Source of the DNA: an uncultured Desulfosporosinus sp.
GTDB lineage: Bacteria; Bacillota; Desulfitobacteriia; Desulfitobacteriales; Desulfitobacteriaceae
DNA length: 64,000 nucleotides
Reading direction: 5' to 3'
NCBI GenBank assembly: GCA_927405585.1
Contig: CAKMJS010000054.1
Coordinates: 48,638-112,637 of the forward strand
The position numbers were made by a program, and so were the translations under genes. A model generated the notes under the pieces. The model saw nothing but the letters and a program-made list of their open reading frames with translations. It ran no database searches and was not told the DNA's origin. This document shows, one piece after another, positions 9,070 through 19,860 of the stretch. Numbering within the stretch: position 1 is the stretch's first letter; the number at the start of each line of letters is the position of its first letter.

Positions 9070-10812
9070 CTACTTTTTAGGAAGTTTTCCTCGTTCTTGT
9101 TCTTCTAGAATACGTGTCATACTGTTGAGAAGACTTACTACCCTATCAAAATTTTGTGTCCGTTGGCCTTCGTTGATCAGCTGCTTGATATGGTGACGTA
9201 GTCGGACGTATGCTCTATTAACTTGAGCTCGAGATTGGCGTGGTTCAGACGTTTTAGAACGTTTGAGTATATGTTTAATCGGCTGATATGTTGATGTGCT
9301 CGCTCGTTTTACTGTGGAAAGGTCCGTCTCGTCGCTCGTCTTAGTAGAAGCGTTCAAGGATAGCCATTCTTGATCTGGTAGATGCCTAACGATTTGATCA
9401 AATAGGAATTCAATCTTCTCACCTAGCTGAGGGATAATTGGGGTAATGCCAAACCTTTCTGCAACTTTTGTGGAAAAAATGGTTTGAGAATCCAATTCTC
9501 CGTGAACAAGAATGATTTGCTCTGCTTTTTTGCCTATAAGAGAGAGCCATTGGAGTAATGCGTCTTGATCAGCGTGCGCCGAAAAGCCGTCCATGTGACT
9601 GATACGAGCTTTAACTGCAACCTTCTCTCCATGAATTTTTACTGACTCTGCTCCATCAGAAAGAATTCGGCCGAGTGTTCCTTGAGCTTGATATCCTACA
9701 AAAAGGACAGTAGAATTCTCTCGCCATAGGTTGTGTTTAAGGTGATGCTTTATTCGCCCAGCATCAGCCATGCCGCTAGCTGCAATGATGATTGCTCCGC
9801 CTTTGATCTCATTAAGTTTCATAGAATCCTCAGCAGTTAAACTGAAATGAACGTTCGCCATGTTCAGAGGACTACGACCCTGTTGAACTAGTTCACGAGT
9901 CTCAGCATCAAACGTTTTAGTGTTTTCTTGGAATATTTTCGTCGCCGCAATAGCTAAAGGGCTATCTATATACACAGGTAAAGTAGGGATGCGATTTTCG
10001 TTTTGTAATTTGAAGAGATAATACAGAAGATCTTGGGTCCTTTCGATAGCAAAGGCGGGTATGATTAAATTCCCTCCCGCTGCATAAGTTGTCCTTATCG
10101 TTTCTGCAAGCTGTTCAGCGCGTTCCATTTTAATCACATCGGTATCTTTATCAACATGAAGACGGTTTCCATAGGTTGTTTCCATAACGACTACATCAGC
10201 TTCATTCAAAATACTTGGATCTTCAAGATAAGGTTGATTATCATTGCCAATATCACCGGAAAATACAATTGTTTTAGTGAAGTTTGGTTCTTTGATGTAT
10301 ATTACAACATTTGAGGAACCTAAAATGTGACCAGCGTTATAGAGTTGAAATGATACCGTCGGACCTAGGTCAATTATTTCATTATAAGGCGTTGCACGTA
10401 AGTGTGGGAGGGTATCGAGTGCATCTTGAACTGAGTAAATCGGAACTAAAGGCTCAAGTCCAGCCCTAGCTTGTTTTCGGTTCTTGCGCTCAACTTCCAT
10501 TTCTTGAATATGTCCACTATCTGGAAGCATGATTGAACATAATTTTGTCGTTTCAGAGGTAGCCCAGATAGTGCCCTTGAACCCTGCCTTGAACAATTTG
10601 GGTAGCATTCCTGAGTGGTCAATATGGGCGTGGGTTAAAATAACGGCGTCTATACTTTCTGGATTATACGGGAATTTACTATAATTCAATTCTTTGAGTG
10701 CTTTTGACCCTTGAAACATTCCACAATCAATTAATATGCGGGATTCGCCTGATTCCACTAGAAACGATGATCCAGTGACAACCTGTGCCGCTCCAAAAAA
10801 ACTAATTTTCAT
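9070..10812 (-). CDS. Beta-CASP metallo-beta-lactamase-fold RNA hydrolase
   Basis: A 580-residue protein of the COG1236/YSH1-type beta-CASP family. The zinc motif HAHIDH is at 61-66, and the N-terminal part carries [12 protein letters not shown] and LIDCGMFQG, typical of this group. A beta-CASP insert follows, with DSPLAIAAT and later a histidine in [10 protein letters not shown], then a final HGE motif. Members act on RNA, sometimes as endo- and 5'-exonucleases. The C-terminal 110-120 residues after the catalytic core are basic and helical, longer than the roughly 450-residue core, and may bind nucleic acid or a partner. The start at 10812 is chosen because GGAGG lies 8 bases upstream; an earlier in-frame ATG would overlap it. 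Confidence 0.85.
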   Translation of the reverse strand: MKISFFGAAQVVTGSSFLVESGESRILIDCGMFQGSKALKELNYSKFPYNPESIDAVILTHAHIDHSGMLPKLFKAGFKGTIWATSETTKLCSIMLPDSGHIQEMEVERKNRKQARAGLEPLVPIYSVQDALDTLPHLRATPYNEIIDLGPTVSFQLYNAGHILGSSNVVIYIKEPNFTKTIVFSGDIGNDNQPYLEDPSILNEADVVVMETTYGNRLHVDKDTDVIKMERAEQLAETIRTTYAAGGNLIIPAFAIERTQDLLYYLFKLQNENRIPTLPVYIDSPLAIAATKIFQENTKTFDAETRELVQQGRSPLNMANVHFSLTAEDSMKLNEIKGGAIIIAASGMADAGRIKHHLKHNLWRENSTVLFVGYQAQGTLGRILSDGAESVKIHGEKVAVKARISHMDGFSAHADQDALLQWLSLIGKKAEQIILVHGELDSQTIFSTKVAERFGITPIIPQLGEKIEFLFDQIVRHLPDQEWLSLNASTKTSDETDLSTVKRASTSTYQPIKHILKRSKTSEPRQSRAQVNRAYVRLRHHIKQLINEGQRTQNFDRVVSLLNSMTRILEEQERGKLPKK

Positions 10813-10899
10813 ATGTACATCCTCCATAAAATGCTTCAAATTGCCTATTTTATAGTTTAATTAAGATTTAGCAATATCTTTAATCACTCATTGCGTTAT

Positions 10900-11538
10900 C
10901 TAATCAAGATGAATAAATTTAAGTTTTACCGCCTTAAGAGCTGCTTGTGTGCGATCCTCAACGGCTAATTTGCGATAAATGCTTGATAAATGATTTTTAA
11001 CAGTTTTTTCACTAATGAATAAGGCGGTTCCAATCTCCCGATTCGAAGATCCCCTCACGACATATTGTAGAATTTCCATTTCCCGTTCACTGAGTCCACA
11101 AGTATTTTTTACAGGGCTAGGATGGGTTAATTGATTTAGTAATTTCCCTGTTACACTAGGGGATAAGATTGGTTCACCCGCATACACCTTACGAATGGAC
11201 TGAATCAGTGTTTTGGAGTCAACATCTTTTAATAAATAGCCCGCTACACCGATTTGAAGTACCTGAAAGACTTTTTCATCGGAATCATCAACAGTTAATA
11301 CTAAAATACCGATTTCTGGGCTCTCTCGTCGGATGACGCGGCCAGCTTCTAAGCCATTGACCCCAGGCATATTCAGATCCATTAGTAATATATCAAACTT
11401 TATGTTCCGTGCGGCATTAATGGCGCCTTGTCCATCGCCAACTTCTGCAACGACTTCAATTCCATCTTCAAATTCTAAAATTCGTCGAAGTCCCTCTCTT
11501 AACAGTGGGTGATCATCGGCAATCACAATTTTGATCAA
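10900..11538 (-). CDS. NarL/DegU-type response regulator
   Basis: A 212-residue response regulator: receiver domain at 1-120 with acidic pocket D8/D9 and phosphoacceptor D54 in LLMDLNMPG, conserved lysine in LLKDV, and a LuxR-type helix-turn-helix at about 145-205 (LSEREMEILQYVVRGSSNREIG, then SEKTVKNHLSSIYRKL). Length and order match the NarL/DegU class. Its start overlaps the end of the kinase gene by 4 bases, so the two are translationally coupled and almost certainly a cognate pair. Targets are unknown. Confidence 0.92.
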   Translation of the reverse strand: MIKIVIADDHPLLREGLRRILEFEDGIEVVAEVGDGQGAINAARNIKFDILLMDLNMPGVNGLEAGRVIRRESPEIGILVLTVDDSDEKVFQVLQIGVAGYLLKDVDSKTLIQSIRKVYAGEPILSPSVTGKLLNQLTHPSPVKNTCGLSEREMEILQYVVRGSSNREIGTALFISEKTVKNHLSSIYRKLAVEDRTQAALKAVKLKFIHLD

Positions 11539-12677
11539 GTCGTTGTACCTCCCTCGTGTCTTGATGGAATTGATAGTTCAATCGTAGTCCCCTTTCCTAA
11601 AGTTGATTGAATCGAAAAATGTCCAGAGAACATTTCTACTCGTTCACGCATTCCAATGAGCCCAAAATGTTCTCCAGGAGTCGTTAAAGCAAAGCTCACC
11701 TCAAAACCTTTGCCGTAGTCTCTGATACGGGCAATGGTCCAATCCTCTTGGTAGATCAACGAAATGTCCACCTTTGCTGAGAATGCATGTTTAGCAACAT
11801 TGGTCATTCCCTCTTGGACTAAACGAAATAGCGCAACCTCTAGTGCAGGAAGGAGTCGTTTTTCTCGACCTTCTATCACAAATTCACATTTAATGCCATA
11901 GTTTTCTTGATAGTTAGCAAGGTATTTAGCAATGGCTGGTACAATTCCTAAATCATCCAGTGCCATTGGACGAAGATCAAAAATAATCCTTCGAATATCT
12001 TGCAGATTGGATCGCACAAGATTCTTTAGGTCATTGAGTTCTGCTTTAACCCGAGTAGGATCATATTCGAGTAGCTTTTCAGCGATTTCCAAGCGTAAAA
12101 CGATATTAGCAAGTGTTTGAGCCGGTCCGTCATGTATTTCCCTTGCAACTCGTCTTCGTTCTTCCTCTTGTGCTTTAATTACTCGTAAACCCATTTCAAT
12201 TTTTTGTTCATTATTTTGGGTTTGTAGGGAGTCCGCTATCCCGCCCTGCAATAAGCTAATTGCCATATTAACCTGCGTCATCAGATTTTGGGCTCTTTCA
12301 ACCGTCGCTTGCATCTGGCGCAGGGATCGTTCAAGTTCATCTCGTCGTTTTCGCAACTGGATTTCTCTAGCTTGCAAGAGTTGAAGATTGACCTGAGCAT
12401 CCTTGGCTTGTTTATAAGATTCGAACATCTCTTCTTGAGTGTATTTATCATGTGCTCTATTTACTTCCATAAGTCTCTGACGCATTCGTCGATCAATTTT
12501 TTCATGTTGGTCGACTTGTAAGATAACCTCCGTAATATCTGATTTAAGCTGAGAGAGTTCAAAAGTCAGCCTGAGCGTTTCAGTTCGGGATGTTTCTGCT
12601 ATAGAAAAAATTTCTTCTTTACCTGATTCGATCGCAGTCAAGGTGGTTTTCATGACTTCTCCCAACTGGTCAGACAT
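11535..12677 (-). CDS. DegS-type cytoplasmic sensor histidine kinase
   Basis: A 380-residue kinase with no membrane helix. Residues 1-160 are highly helical and charged, a coiled-coil DegS-like sensor region. The dimerisation/phosphoacceptor segment has H182 in REIHDGPAQTLANI (HisKA_3 type), and the ATPase domain carries the N box around EGMTNVAKHA, then DYGKGF and GLIGMRERVE. The absence of a transmembrane or extracellular part means it senses a cytoplasmic signal or a protein partner. It is translationally coupled to the downstream response regulator. The stimulus is unknown. Confidence 0.9.
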   Translation of the reverse strand: MSDQLGEVMKTTLTAIESGKEEIFSIAETSRTETLRLTFELSQLKSDITEVILQVDQHEKIDRRMRQRLMEVNRAHDKYTQEEMFESYKQAKDAQVNLQLLQAREIQLRKRRDELERSLRQMQATVERAQNLMTQVNMAISLLQGGIADSLQTQNNEQKIEMGLRVIKAQEEERRRVAREIHDGPAQTLANIVLRLEIAEKLLEYDPTRVKAELNDLKNLVRSNLQDIRRIIFDLRPMALDDLGIVPAIAKYLANYQENYGIKCEFVIEGREKRLLPALEVALFRLVQEGMTNVAKHAFSAKVDISLIYQEDWTIARIRDYGKGFEVSFALTTPGEHFGLIGMRERVEMFSGHFSIQSTLGKGTTIELSIPSRHEGGTTT

Positions 12678-12788
12678 AATTTATTCCCTCATTTCGATGT
12701 CTAGGTTAAACTCTAGATTTGTCCATCTTTAGTTAATTCGACAAAGAACTAATTTTTTCCTACTAAAACTCTACAAAAAAAAAATAAC

Positions 12789-13622
12789 TTAAACTTTCCT
12801 ATTCTTGTACGGTATTCCTGAACGCTGGATTAGTTTGATTCCTCTTTCTAATCTACGAGGGAACATAAGATCATCAGCACTACACACATAGACCTTCCAG
12901 CCTTCCTTATTGAGGGTTTCTACATGACAAGGTCGCTCGGGGTTATGTACATAAATAAGGATATCCTCTATTTGGGCCAGAAAGGTATGACCCATTAGCT
13001 TCAGGTTCCAGCAGACTGAGACCCTAGGAAATAAGACACTTAATACGTCTTTCAGACGATCTGCTTGCACAGGAATTTGAGTCTTACGAATAATACCGTA
13101 GGGCTTAGCAGAAATTTTAGGATCTACGGACGGATTTTGCAACTTTTCTTTGGTATCCGAGAGCTTAGAGATCATGTGTTTGATGGATGCAAGAGCAGCT
13201 ATGACTGGTTCAGTAACATATTCATTATTTACTTCATTCAAAGGCCTTCCTGGATATTCATCACAACGTACTGAGAGAATTTCGCTATCAGCTCTGCTTG
13301 CAAGCTCAGGGGTTTCGATCGCTCTCGACATACCTTCCCGTAACATTTTGTTCATGGTGTCTTGGAAGGTAGGAAAGTTATTAATAACTCGTGAATCAGG
13401 GAGTTGTTGTTCGAGGAGTTGTTTAAGTCCATTTTCTAAATATTCTGATGGAAATATTGATATTCCCTGTAGTAAATGTGTTAGTTTCGCAATAATTTGA
13501 CAACCACTTTGAAACTCCACCTCCGAATCGACTCCAGTTAAGAGACACACTGTAAATATCTTTTCTGTAATTTGATTTACCCACGTTTCTATACGAGGAT
13601 CACTATGAAAATACGCATCCAA
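12789..13622 (-). CDS. Unrecognised protein, possible nuclease-like C-terminus
   Basis: A 277-residue soluble protein I cannot assign. The first 130 residues are mostly helical; residues 130-180 look like a variable linker; the last 85 residues alternate strands and helices in a way that recalls very-short-patch-repair or DUF559-like nuclease folds (ending near EGWKVYVCSADDLMFPRRLERGI is reminiscent of their last strand and helix). The catalytic ExK pattern expected there is not evident, so any nuclease role is doubtful. It starts with TTG preceded by GGAGGTGG. It sits between the acs terminator and the degS-like gene on the same strand. Confidence 0.6.
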   Translation of the reverse strand: MDAYFHSDPRIETWVNQITEKIFTVCLLTGVDSEVEFQSGCQIIAKLTHLLQGISIFPSEYLENGLKQLLEQQLPDSRVINNFPTFQDTMNKMLREGMSRAIETPELASRADSEILSVRCDEYPGRPLNEVNNEYVTEPVIAALASIKHMISKLSDTKEKLQNPSVDPKISAKPYGIIRKTQIPVQADRLKDVLSVLFPRVSVCWNLKLMGHTFLAQIEDILIYVHNPERPCHVETLNKEGWKVYVCSADDLMFPRRLERGIKLIQRSGIPYKNRKV

Positions 13623-13714
13623 GCTTATCCACCTCCAGATTATATGTCAGTTGATATCTATGCTTGTATTCTAGAAGGTATGAATATCTCAAGTAAATAA
13701 CTCACAGTGCTCAA

Positions 13715-13755
13715 AAAGAAAAGCCCCTCGGAGTATTTCCGAGGAGCTTTTCTTT
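13715..13755 (-). terminator. Terminator of the acs operon
   Basis: A strong stem (about 18 bp with one mismatch; 13715-13732 with 13738-13755) lies 12 bases past the acsE stop. On the minus strand it is followed by a T-rich run, TTTTCTTTTTG, as expected of an intrinsic terminator. Confidence 0.85.
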
Positions 13756-13766
13756 GATTTTAACTA

Positions 13767-14561
<795 letters not shown>

Positions 14562-14612
14562 TCAGTCACGACCTTTCAAATTAATAAAGATATCGATTTC
14601 ATCATGTTTATC

Positions 14613-14683
14613 AAAACCCTCACTTCAATAAGTGGGGCTGGGTTCTTCGTAAACTTCAGATGGGGTAAAGCCCCCATCTGAAG
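14613..14683 (-). other. Tandem hairpins between acsD and acsE
   Basis: Two inverted repeats occupy the spacer: CCCTCACTT with AAGTGGGG at about 14613-14633, and a perfect 12-bp stem CTTCAGATGGGG/CCCCATCTGAAG at 14654-14665 and 14672-14683. No T-run follows on the minus strand. They may act as RNA stabilisers, processing sites or partial terminators that set acsE level relative to acsD. Confidence 0.55.
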
Positions 14684-14712
14684 CCTCGATGTTCATCTGT
14701 AGTAGAACGAGA

Positions 14713-15675
14713 TCACTTACTCATCAAGTCAGCTATGTTCTTCTGTACTAAACGTACTGCCGTTGGGTTGCGCATGACAAGTATGCTGGCCCCAACTTGT
14801 AGCACACCAGAAGCGGTTACTGCTTCCCAAAGCACGCCACGGTCTTCGAGGCCTCCCCATCCGGGAAACTCTTCTTCGGATGCATAAGCCTCTTTACAGC
14901 GATTGGCTTCGTAGCCAACAGTACAAATGATCGGCATAGAGAGCATTTTATCATTAGCTAACGCGCCTAGACGTGCTCGCTCCATAATAGAATACACATA
15001 CTCAATACCAAATCCAAGTCCTGCAACCGTTGGATCAATAATGATTTTGTTTAAAGGTAAACCCATTTCGTTGATTAGAATATTAAGCTGTTTGCAAATG
15101 TTGATATCTAGGGGTGAGCGAGCGATCAGAGTATGTTTATGAACCATCGCAGCAGCTGCAATGGACTTGTAGTTATCCTGCTCAGCAATACCAATTAGGA
15201 GGTTTTCTCCAGCAGCGGCTTCTGCAATTGCCGTTATTACCTCATTATTTTTTGCAGAATCGTCACACCCTTCTACGATGATTGGAACTCCAACTGCAGC
15301 CAGTACTTCTTTAACAATACGGGCACAATCTTCGGGTGAACGGTTTTCGCCTTCAGGATCTGCTCCATCAAACTTCAAGTAAATGAGATCTGCGCCAAAC
15401 TCATCTACGCACTTTTTAGCCCAAGCAGCTGGGTCATTGATGACATCCCCAATTTGCTTAGTAATCATCTCATTCCATGCAGGAACAACGTCTGTAACCT
15501 CCATGGCGATAACTGGACGGTTCGGCATCTGACCTTCAAAGTGGAGAAAAGGTAAGGCACTATCTCCTCCAACGGTTACTGTAGCAGTTCTTGTTCCTCC
15601 TTGTTCAGGAGTTGCTCCGAGAACTACCTCTCCAACTTTACTGGAATATCTTTCTTTTACTAACGTTACGGACAT
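14713..15675 (-). CDS. acsD: Corrinoid/iron-sulfur protein small subunit
   Basis: A 320-residue TIM-barrel protein matching AcsD (CdhD-type delta subunit), the small subunit of the corrinoid/iron-sulfur protein, which cradles the methyl-cobalamin cofactor with AcsC. Family segments are [36 protein letters not shown] and [19 protein letters not shown]. Size agrees with acetogen homologues (about 310-320). It lies 15 bases after the CooC-type ATPase gene and upstream of acsE. Functions in the cytoplasm as the methyl carrier between AcsE and acetyl-CoA synthase. Confidence 0.95.
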   Translation of the reverse strand: MSVTLVKERYSSKVGEVVLGATPEQGGTRTATVTVGGDSALPFLHFEGQMPNRPVIAMEVTDVVPAWNEMITKQIGDVINDPAAWAKKCVDEFGADLIYLKFDGADPEGENRSPEDCARIVKEVLAAVGVPIIVEGCDDSAKNNEVITAIAEAAAGENLLIGIAEQDNYKSIAAAAMVHKHTLIARSPLDINICKQLNILINEMGLPLNKIIIDPTVAGLGFGIEYVYSIMERARLGALANDKMLSMPIICTVGYEANRCKEAYASEEEFPGWGGLEDRGVLWEAVTASGVLQVGASILVMRNPTAVRLVQKNIADLMSK

Positions 15676-15690
15676 GAACTTCGCTCCTTT

Positions 15691-16458
15691 CTAGTTAAAG
15701 ATTCCGGCACGGTGCAAAATGCTTTCTACAGCCTTGACCGAGACGGCATCATCAGGCAAATCGAATAATGGTTTTCCTGCCAAGTCATATTCCACAACCA
15801 AAGGATCTAAGGGAATATCTCCAATCAAGGTTAGTCCTGTGCGTTCAATTTCCTCGCGTAAGGACTCCATACTACCCTCAGTGGTCTTCGTCACGATCAA
15901 GTATATGGTCTCTACGGCAGACTTGAGTCCGCGAATGAGATCGTGTACTCGACCTGCTGATCGAATGCCCCTTGCAGACGAATCACTGATTACGAACATA
16001 CAATCGATGTGGGGAATGGTACGACGGCTGATGTGTTCCAGCCCAGCTTCAGAATCTACTGCCACGTAGTCATAGTTTTCTCCAATGTTTTCAAGATATT
16101 TTCGTAATAGATCATTGGGGTAGCAATAACACCCAGCTCCTTGAGGCCCTCCCATGACTAGAAGATCAATGTCTTTAGACTCCACTAACGACTGTTGAAG
16201 TTTATACTCAATGAAAATATTCTTGGGCATTCCTTCAGGAATTGCTTTGGGATCTTTACTTTGTTCCAGTAACTCGGAAATAGTTGCTGTAACATTAAGG
16301 CCTAAAGCTTCACCAAGGTTGGCATTAGGGTCAGCATCGACTGCCAAAATAGAAATCTTTCTTTTTTGGTTAACTAATTGCTTTAACAACAATGCAGTGA
16401 ATGTGGTTTTTCCTACTCCACCTTTTCCAGCAACTGCTATATATTTTGTCTTTGCCAT
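15691..16458 (-). CDS. CooC/AcsF-type nickel-insertion ATPase
   Basis: A 255-residue SIMIBI-class ATPase with deviant Walker A GKGGVGKTT at about 11-19 and an aspartate-rich AVDADPNANLGEALG segment. The MGGPQGAGCYCYPNDLLRK stretch carries a CxC motif, the likely nickel/dimer-interface cysteines of CooC proteins. Such ATPases help insert nickel into CODH or acetyl-CoA synthase (CooC, AcsF). This is the second such gene in the operon; the other is at 24138-24902. Its position between the corrinoid activator and acsD matches the acsF place in acetogen operons, but which enzyme each copy serves cannot be decided here. Confidence 0.88.
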   Translation of the reverse strand: MAKTKYIAVAGKGGVGKTTFTALLLKQLVNQKRKISILAVDADPNANLGEALGLNVTATISELLEQSKDPKAIPEGMPKNIFIEYKLQQSLVESKDIDLLVMGGPQGAGCYCYPNDLLRKYLENIGENYDYVAVDSEAGLEHISRRTIPHIDCMFVISDSSARGIRSAGRVHDLIRGLKSAVETIYLIVTKTTEGSMESLREEIERTGLTLIGDIPLDPLVVEYDLAGKPLFDLPDDAVSVKAVESILHRAGIFN

Positions 16459-16483
16459 ATGACGACGACCTCCATTTATAACG

Positions 16484-18394
16484 TTATTGACAAGATGGAA
16501 ATAGGGATAAATCAGTATGGGGCAAAAATAGGGCGGAAACGTACTCGTCCATAAAGGTCACTCCCACTGATAGCTCCACATAGGTCATTTTTCGTCCCAG
16601 TTCTTCTGCTTCTTGCCATGCATTCTGAGAAAGTAACGCTAAGCGCGCTCCTTTAACGGAAGCATTTCCGATAAATTCGAAGCGTTCTGGTTCGAGATCT
16701 GGTAGCAGTCCGATTTGAACAGAATCATGCACATTGAGGTAATTACCAAACCCACCGGCAATGACTATTTTACTGATCATTTCTATATCGACTGCGACCA
16801 TATTCAGTAACGATCGAATCCCAGCGTAGACCGACCCTTTAGCTCGAATAATATTTTTAACGTCATTTTCAGTGATGACTACGTCTTTATCGCCACCGGC
16901 TTGATGAGCCCATGCCAAGACGAACTCTTTATCGTCGCTCGTGGCTCGCAGTCGATCTGAACTTGAATGATGTCCCAATTGGAAATTCCCAGCACGATCG
17001 ATAATGCCAGAGCCGAGTAGCTTAGACACACAATCCACGAGACCCGAACCGCAAATACCAACCGGTAGAAGATTGCCGATCACTTTTAGGGATACATCTA
17101 AGGTTTCTGGGTCAATGACAACCCGTTCAACCGCTCCCGGCATGGCACGCATTCCAAAGGTTATCCCGCCGCCTTCGAAGCTCGGCCCAGCAGAACAAGC
17201 ACATGCAACCATCCAATCCTGATTTCCGAGCACAATTTCCCCGTTCGTTCCGATGTCAATGAAGAGGATAATGTCTTCCCCATTTGCCAGGTCTGTTACG
17301 AGAGTTCCTGCTACAATATCCCCACCAACATAACTCGCGACGGAGGGATAGCAATGAACCAACGCCTCAGGGATCATATGCAGACCAATCTCTCGAGATG
17401 GGACAGATGGAACGCTTGTCATAGTTGGAATATAAGGTTCTAAACGAATGTAGCGTGGATCCACACCGAGGAACAATTGTGTCATAGTGGTATTACCAGC
17501 AACCATGGCACATGAGATATTGTAACTAGTTAGAGCCCGACGAGCAAGAATCTTGTCAATAAGTTCATTAATGGTTTCAATAACTGTGTGTTGAATCTCT
17601 TCTAAGTGATCTGCTTCTTCGACTGCATACACTATTCGAGAAATAACATCATCACCGAATTTTGCTTGCCTATTGTAAGATCCCTGCTGATCCTCAATTT
17701 TCCCAGTCAAGAGATTAATTAGATAGACTACAACTGTCGTCGTTCCGATATCAATGGCAAAGCCGAATGGAGGGAGATCATTTCCAGGCTCTAGGTGAGT
17801 GACGGTAAACCCCTTGTCGGTATCAGTTAGGGTCACAGACACATCCCATTTTGCTTTACGGAGTGCTTCTGGCAAGTTTTTCAGGATGGATAACGGAATA
17901 TGAATGGGCTTGTCTCCAGCCTTTAGAACACGCCGTAGCTCCATGTGTAGTCGGGCCCAATCACTCGTGTTAGCCGTCAAGGTCGGCGGTGAAAGGGTGA
18001 TTCTCAGCTTTGTAGCTAGTGGGTGATGCCCGAACTTTTCAAGTAAATCATGTCCGCTTTCTTTTAAGATCCCTTTATGGACATCCCCCATTAAGACCTG
18101 GTGTTCTTGTAGCCGGGACTCAGGAGGGACCTCAATCGTCAAATCCCCTTGAATCATGGTTTGGCAAGCTAACCGGACTCCTGAAGAAAGTTGCTCAGTT
18201 GTTAAGTTTCCGGTTCCTGTCACTAAGGGTTCTCCACTTAGAACCACAACTTTGCAAGCGCCACAAGTTCCCTTCCCACCGCACCCTGATTTTATATATA
18301 TTTCTGCCTTAGCAGCTGCCTTGAGAATTGATGTACCGCTATCAGCTTCAATAATACGGTTCTCCGGCATGAATTTTATTTGAAATTGGGGCAT
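16484..18394 (-). CDS. Reductive activator of corrinoid proteins (RACo-like, ASKHA)
   Basis: A 636-residue protein with an N-terminal [2Fe-2S] ferredoxin domain (cysteines 38, 44, 47 and 77 in GCGGKGTCGAC and RLACQTM), a linker, and a large C-terminal ASKHA-type ATPase domain (DUF4445) with FAIDIGTTTVVVYLINL near 210 and LFIDIGTNGEIVLG later. RACo re-reduces accidentally oxidised Co(II) corrinoid to Co(I), using ATP. Size matches characterised acetogen RACo. Being inside the acs operon, between acsC and the CooC-type ATPase, its partner should be AcsCD. Confidence 0.92.
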   Translation of the reverse strand: MPQFQIKFMPENRIIEADSGTSILKAAAKAEIYIKSGCGGKGTCGACKVVVLSGEPLVTGTGNLTTEQLSSGVRLACQTMIQGDLTIEVPPESRLQEHQVLMGDVHKGILKESGHDLLEKFGHHPLATKLRITLSPPTLTANTSDWARLHMELRRVLKAGDKPIHIPLSILKNLPEALRKAKWDVSVTLTDTDKGFTVTHLEPGNDLPPFGFAIDIGTTTVVVYLINLLTGKIEDQQGSYNRQAKFGDDVISRIVYAVEEADHLEEIQHTVIETINELIDKILARRALTSYNISCAMVAGNTTMTQLFLGVDPRYIRLEPYIPTMTSVPSVPSREIGLHMIPEALVHCYPSVASYVGGDIVAGTLVTDLANGEDIILFIDIGTNGEIVLGNQDWMVACACSAGPSFEGGGITFGMRAMPGAVERVVIDPETLDVSLKVIGNLLPVGICGSGLVDCVSKLLGSGIIDRAGNFQLGHHSSSDRLRATSDDKEFVLAWAHQAGGDKDVVITENDVKNIIRAKGSVYAGIRSLLNMVAVDIEMISKIVIAGGFGNYLNVHDSVQIGLLPDLEPERFEFIGNASVKGARLALLSQNAWQEAEELGRKMTYVELSVGVTFMDEYVSALFLPHTDLSLFPSCQ

Positions 18395-18445
18395 AGCTTC
18401 ACTTCCTTACTACCAAGACAGTTGGTTTGTAATCCGATAATACCG

Positions 18446-19771
18446 TTACGAAAGGGACTTGGAGAAGGAGACAATCCCGCTAGATTCACGTGGACCGACG
18501 ATGACCTTCCAGCCAGAGACTTCCGCGAGCTTACCCGAGACCACAGCAACATAACCTGGAATGATCACATTACGATGTTTCACTTTATCGGCAATGCCAC
18601 AAGCGACCATCGCTTCTGCGATTTTCTCAGGTTCGAATTTACCTGCAGCATAGGCAGTAAGCACGGAAGTTCCGTCGGTATCAATAGGCAGGATATAGCT
18701 AGGTATCTTAGAGGTTTCTACCTCTCCTTCAACGCTGTAGTAGGTTAGGGAGAAGTTCGTTGTAATGTATAACGGAGAATTCTCATTGACATTCCCTACT
18801 GAATGCAAGGTCGGCTCAACTTGAATTGGTTTTTGAGGATCTGTATAGATATTTTGCCTTAAAGTCATTAGCGGCAAAACATGAGCTTTAACACTTGTTT
18901 TCAAAACTACAGCACTGGCATATTTAGCTACATAAACAGTAGCCTCCATGATTTCTTCAAGTGGCTCAGTGTTGTTAGTAAAGGCGATCACAGGATAACC
19001 AAAAGGTCTGAATTTCTTTTTGATAGCCAAACGACGCAGATGGGTCAAATTTGCTAAGGTTTCAACGGTTGTTCTCGAACCTGGATCCAGGACAAATTCC
19101 TTATAACCTAATGCTGTGGCTTTTTCAACGAGATCGTTGAGTGCATCAAGTCCTTCTGCTCTGATGATGACTGGAACTGAGTTTTCCTTAGCAAGATTAA
19201 CCATTGCTTCATAGTTTTCGGTTGTTGCTGCTCCAATGAGTGGCTTACGAGCTACTAATGGTGTTAGAGCAGCTTTGACAGCTTCGGGATTATCACTGAG
19301 TAAAAGTAACGAAATATCAGTACTTTCAGCTACAGTGGCGGCAACTTTTGCAAATTGTGCAGCATCGTTGGAATCATTGACAACGGCTACACCATCGATA
19401 GTGTATTGGAGACCGACACGCTCAAACTCAAGGCCTTTGATTTCTTGGAGTTTTGCCTTCAATTCGTCGTCACTTAAGGAATCGGACACATAAATCAGCA
19501 ACGTAGTAGGGTGATAAAACGTCTTGTCGTGACGGAAAAGAACAGTTTCATCTCCGAGAACAGAATCTTTACCAAATTTAATGGCTTTGATTGGGGGGGC
19601 AGAAGCAGAATCTAAAGCCTCACGAGCAGCTTCCGTGACATGAGGACAAGCGTCCAACGCTGCCTTGCCAGAAGCTAAAGCCATAGCAAAGGCTAGGCAA
19701 GTAGGTACTCCGCACTCTCCGCAGTTTTTCTTGGGTAATTGTTTGTAAATTTCTAAACCTGTTAGAGCCAT
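18446..19771 (-). CDS. acsC: Corrinoid/iron-sulfur protein large subunit
   Basis: A 441-residue protein matching AcsC (CdhE-type gamma subunit). The N-terminal [4Fe-4S] site is visible as CGECGVPTCLAFAMALASG followed by DACPH, and a TIM-barrel and C-terminal B12-binding domain complete it (GYVAVVSGKLAEVSGWKVIVGP near the end). With AcsD it carries the methyl group from AcsE to acetyl-CoA synthase. It follows acsB by 89 bases, a gap containing a hairpin, and precedes the RACo-like gene by 51 bases. Confidence 0.95.
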   Translation of the reverse strand: MALTGLEIYKQLPKKNCGECGVPTCLAFAMALASGKAALDACPHVTEAAREALDSASAPPIKAIKFGKDSVLGDETVLFRHDKTFYHPTTLLIYVSDSLSDDELKAKLQEIKGLEFERVGLQYTIDGVAVVNDSNDAAQFAKVAATVAESTDISLLLLSDNPEAVKAALTPLVARKPLIGAATTENYEAMVNLAKENSVPVIIRAEGLDALNDLVEKATALGYKEFVLDPGSRTTVETLANLTHLRRLAIKKKFRPFGYPVIAFTNNTEPLEEIMEATVYVAKYASAVVLKTSVKAHVLPLMTLRQNIYTDPQKPIQVEPTLHSVGNVNENSPLYITTNFSLTYYSVEGEVETSKIPSYILPIDTDGTSVLTAYAAGKFEPEKIAEAMVACGIADKVKHRNVIIPGYVAVVSGKLAEVSGWKVIVGPRESSGIVSFSKSLS

Positions 19772-19805
19772 TTTGAAACCCCTTTCTAATTGACATAAGT
19801 AAGAC

Positions 19806-19848
19806 GACGACCAAGGCCTCTAATGCATAGAATTAAGGCCTTGGCGTC
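19806..19848 (-). other. Hairpin between acsB and acsC
   Basis: GACGACCAAGGCC pairs with AAGGCCTTGGCGTC (one bulged base) 12 bases after the acsB stop. The minus-strand side lacks a long T-run, so it could be an mRNA-stabilising or processing element, or a leaky terminator. Confidence 0.55.
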
Positions 19849-19860
19849 TATTGGATAACT

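Noticed and set aside
13150..13500. Open frame opposite the unknown gene at 12789-13622
   Set aside because: No ribosome site and serine-rich shadow composition; the minus-strand frame has a strong ribosome site.
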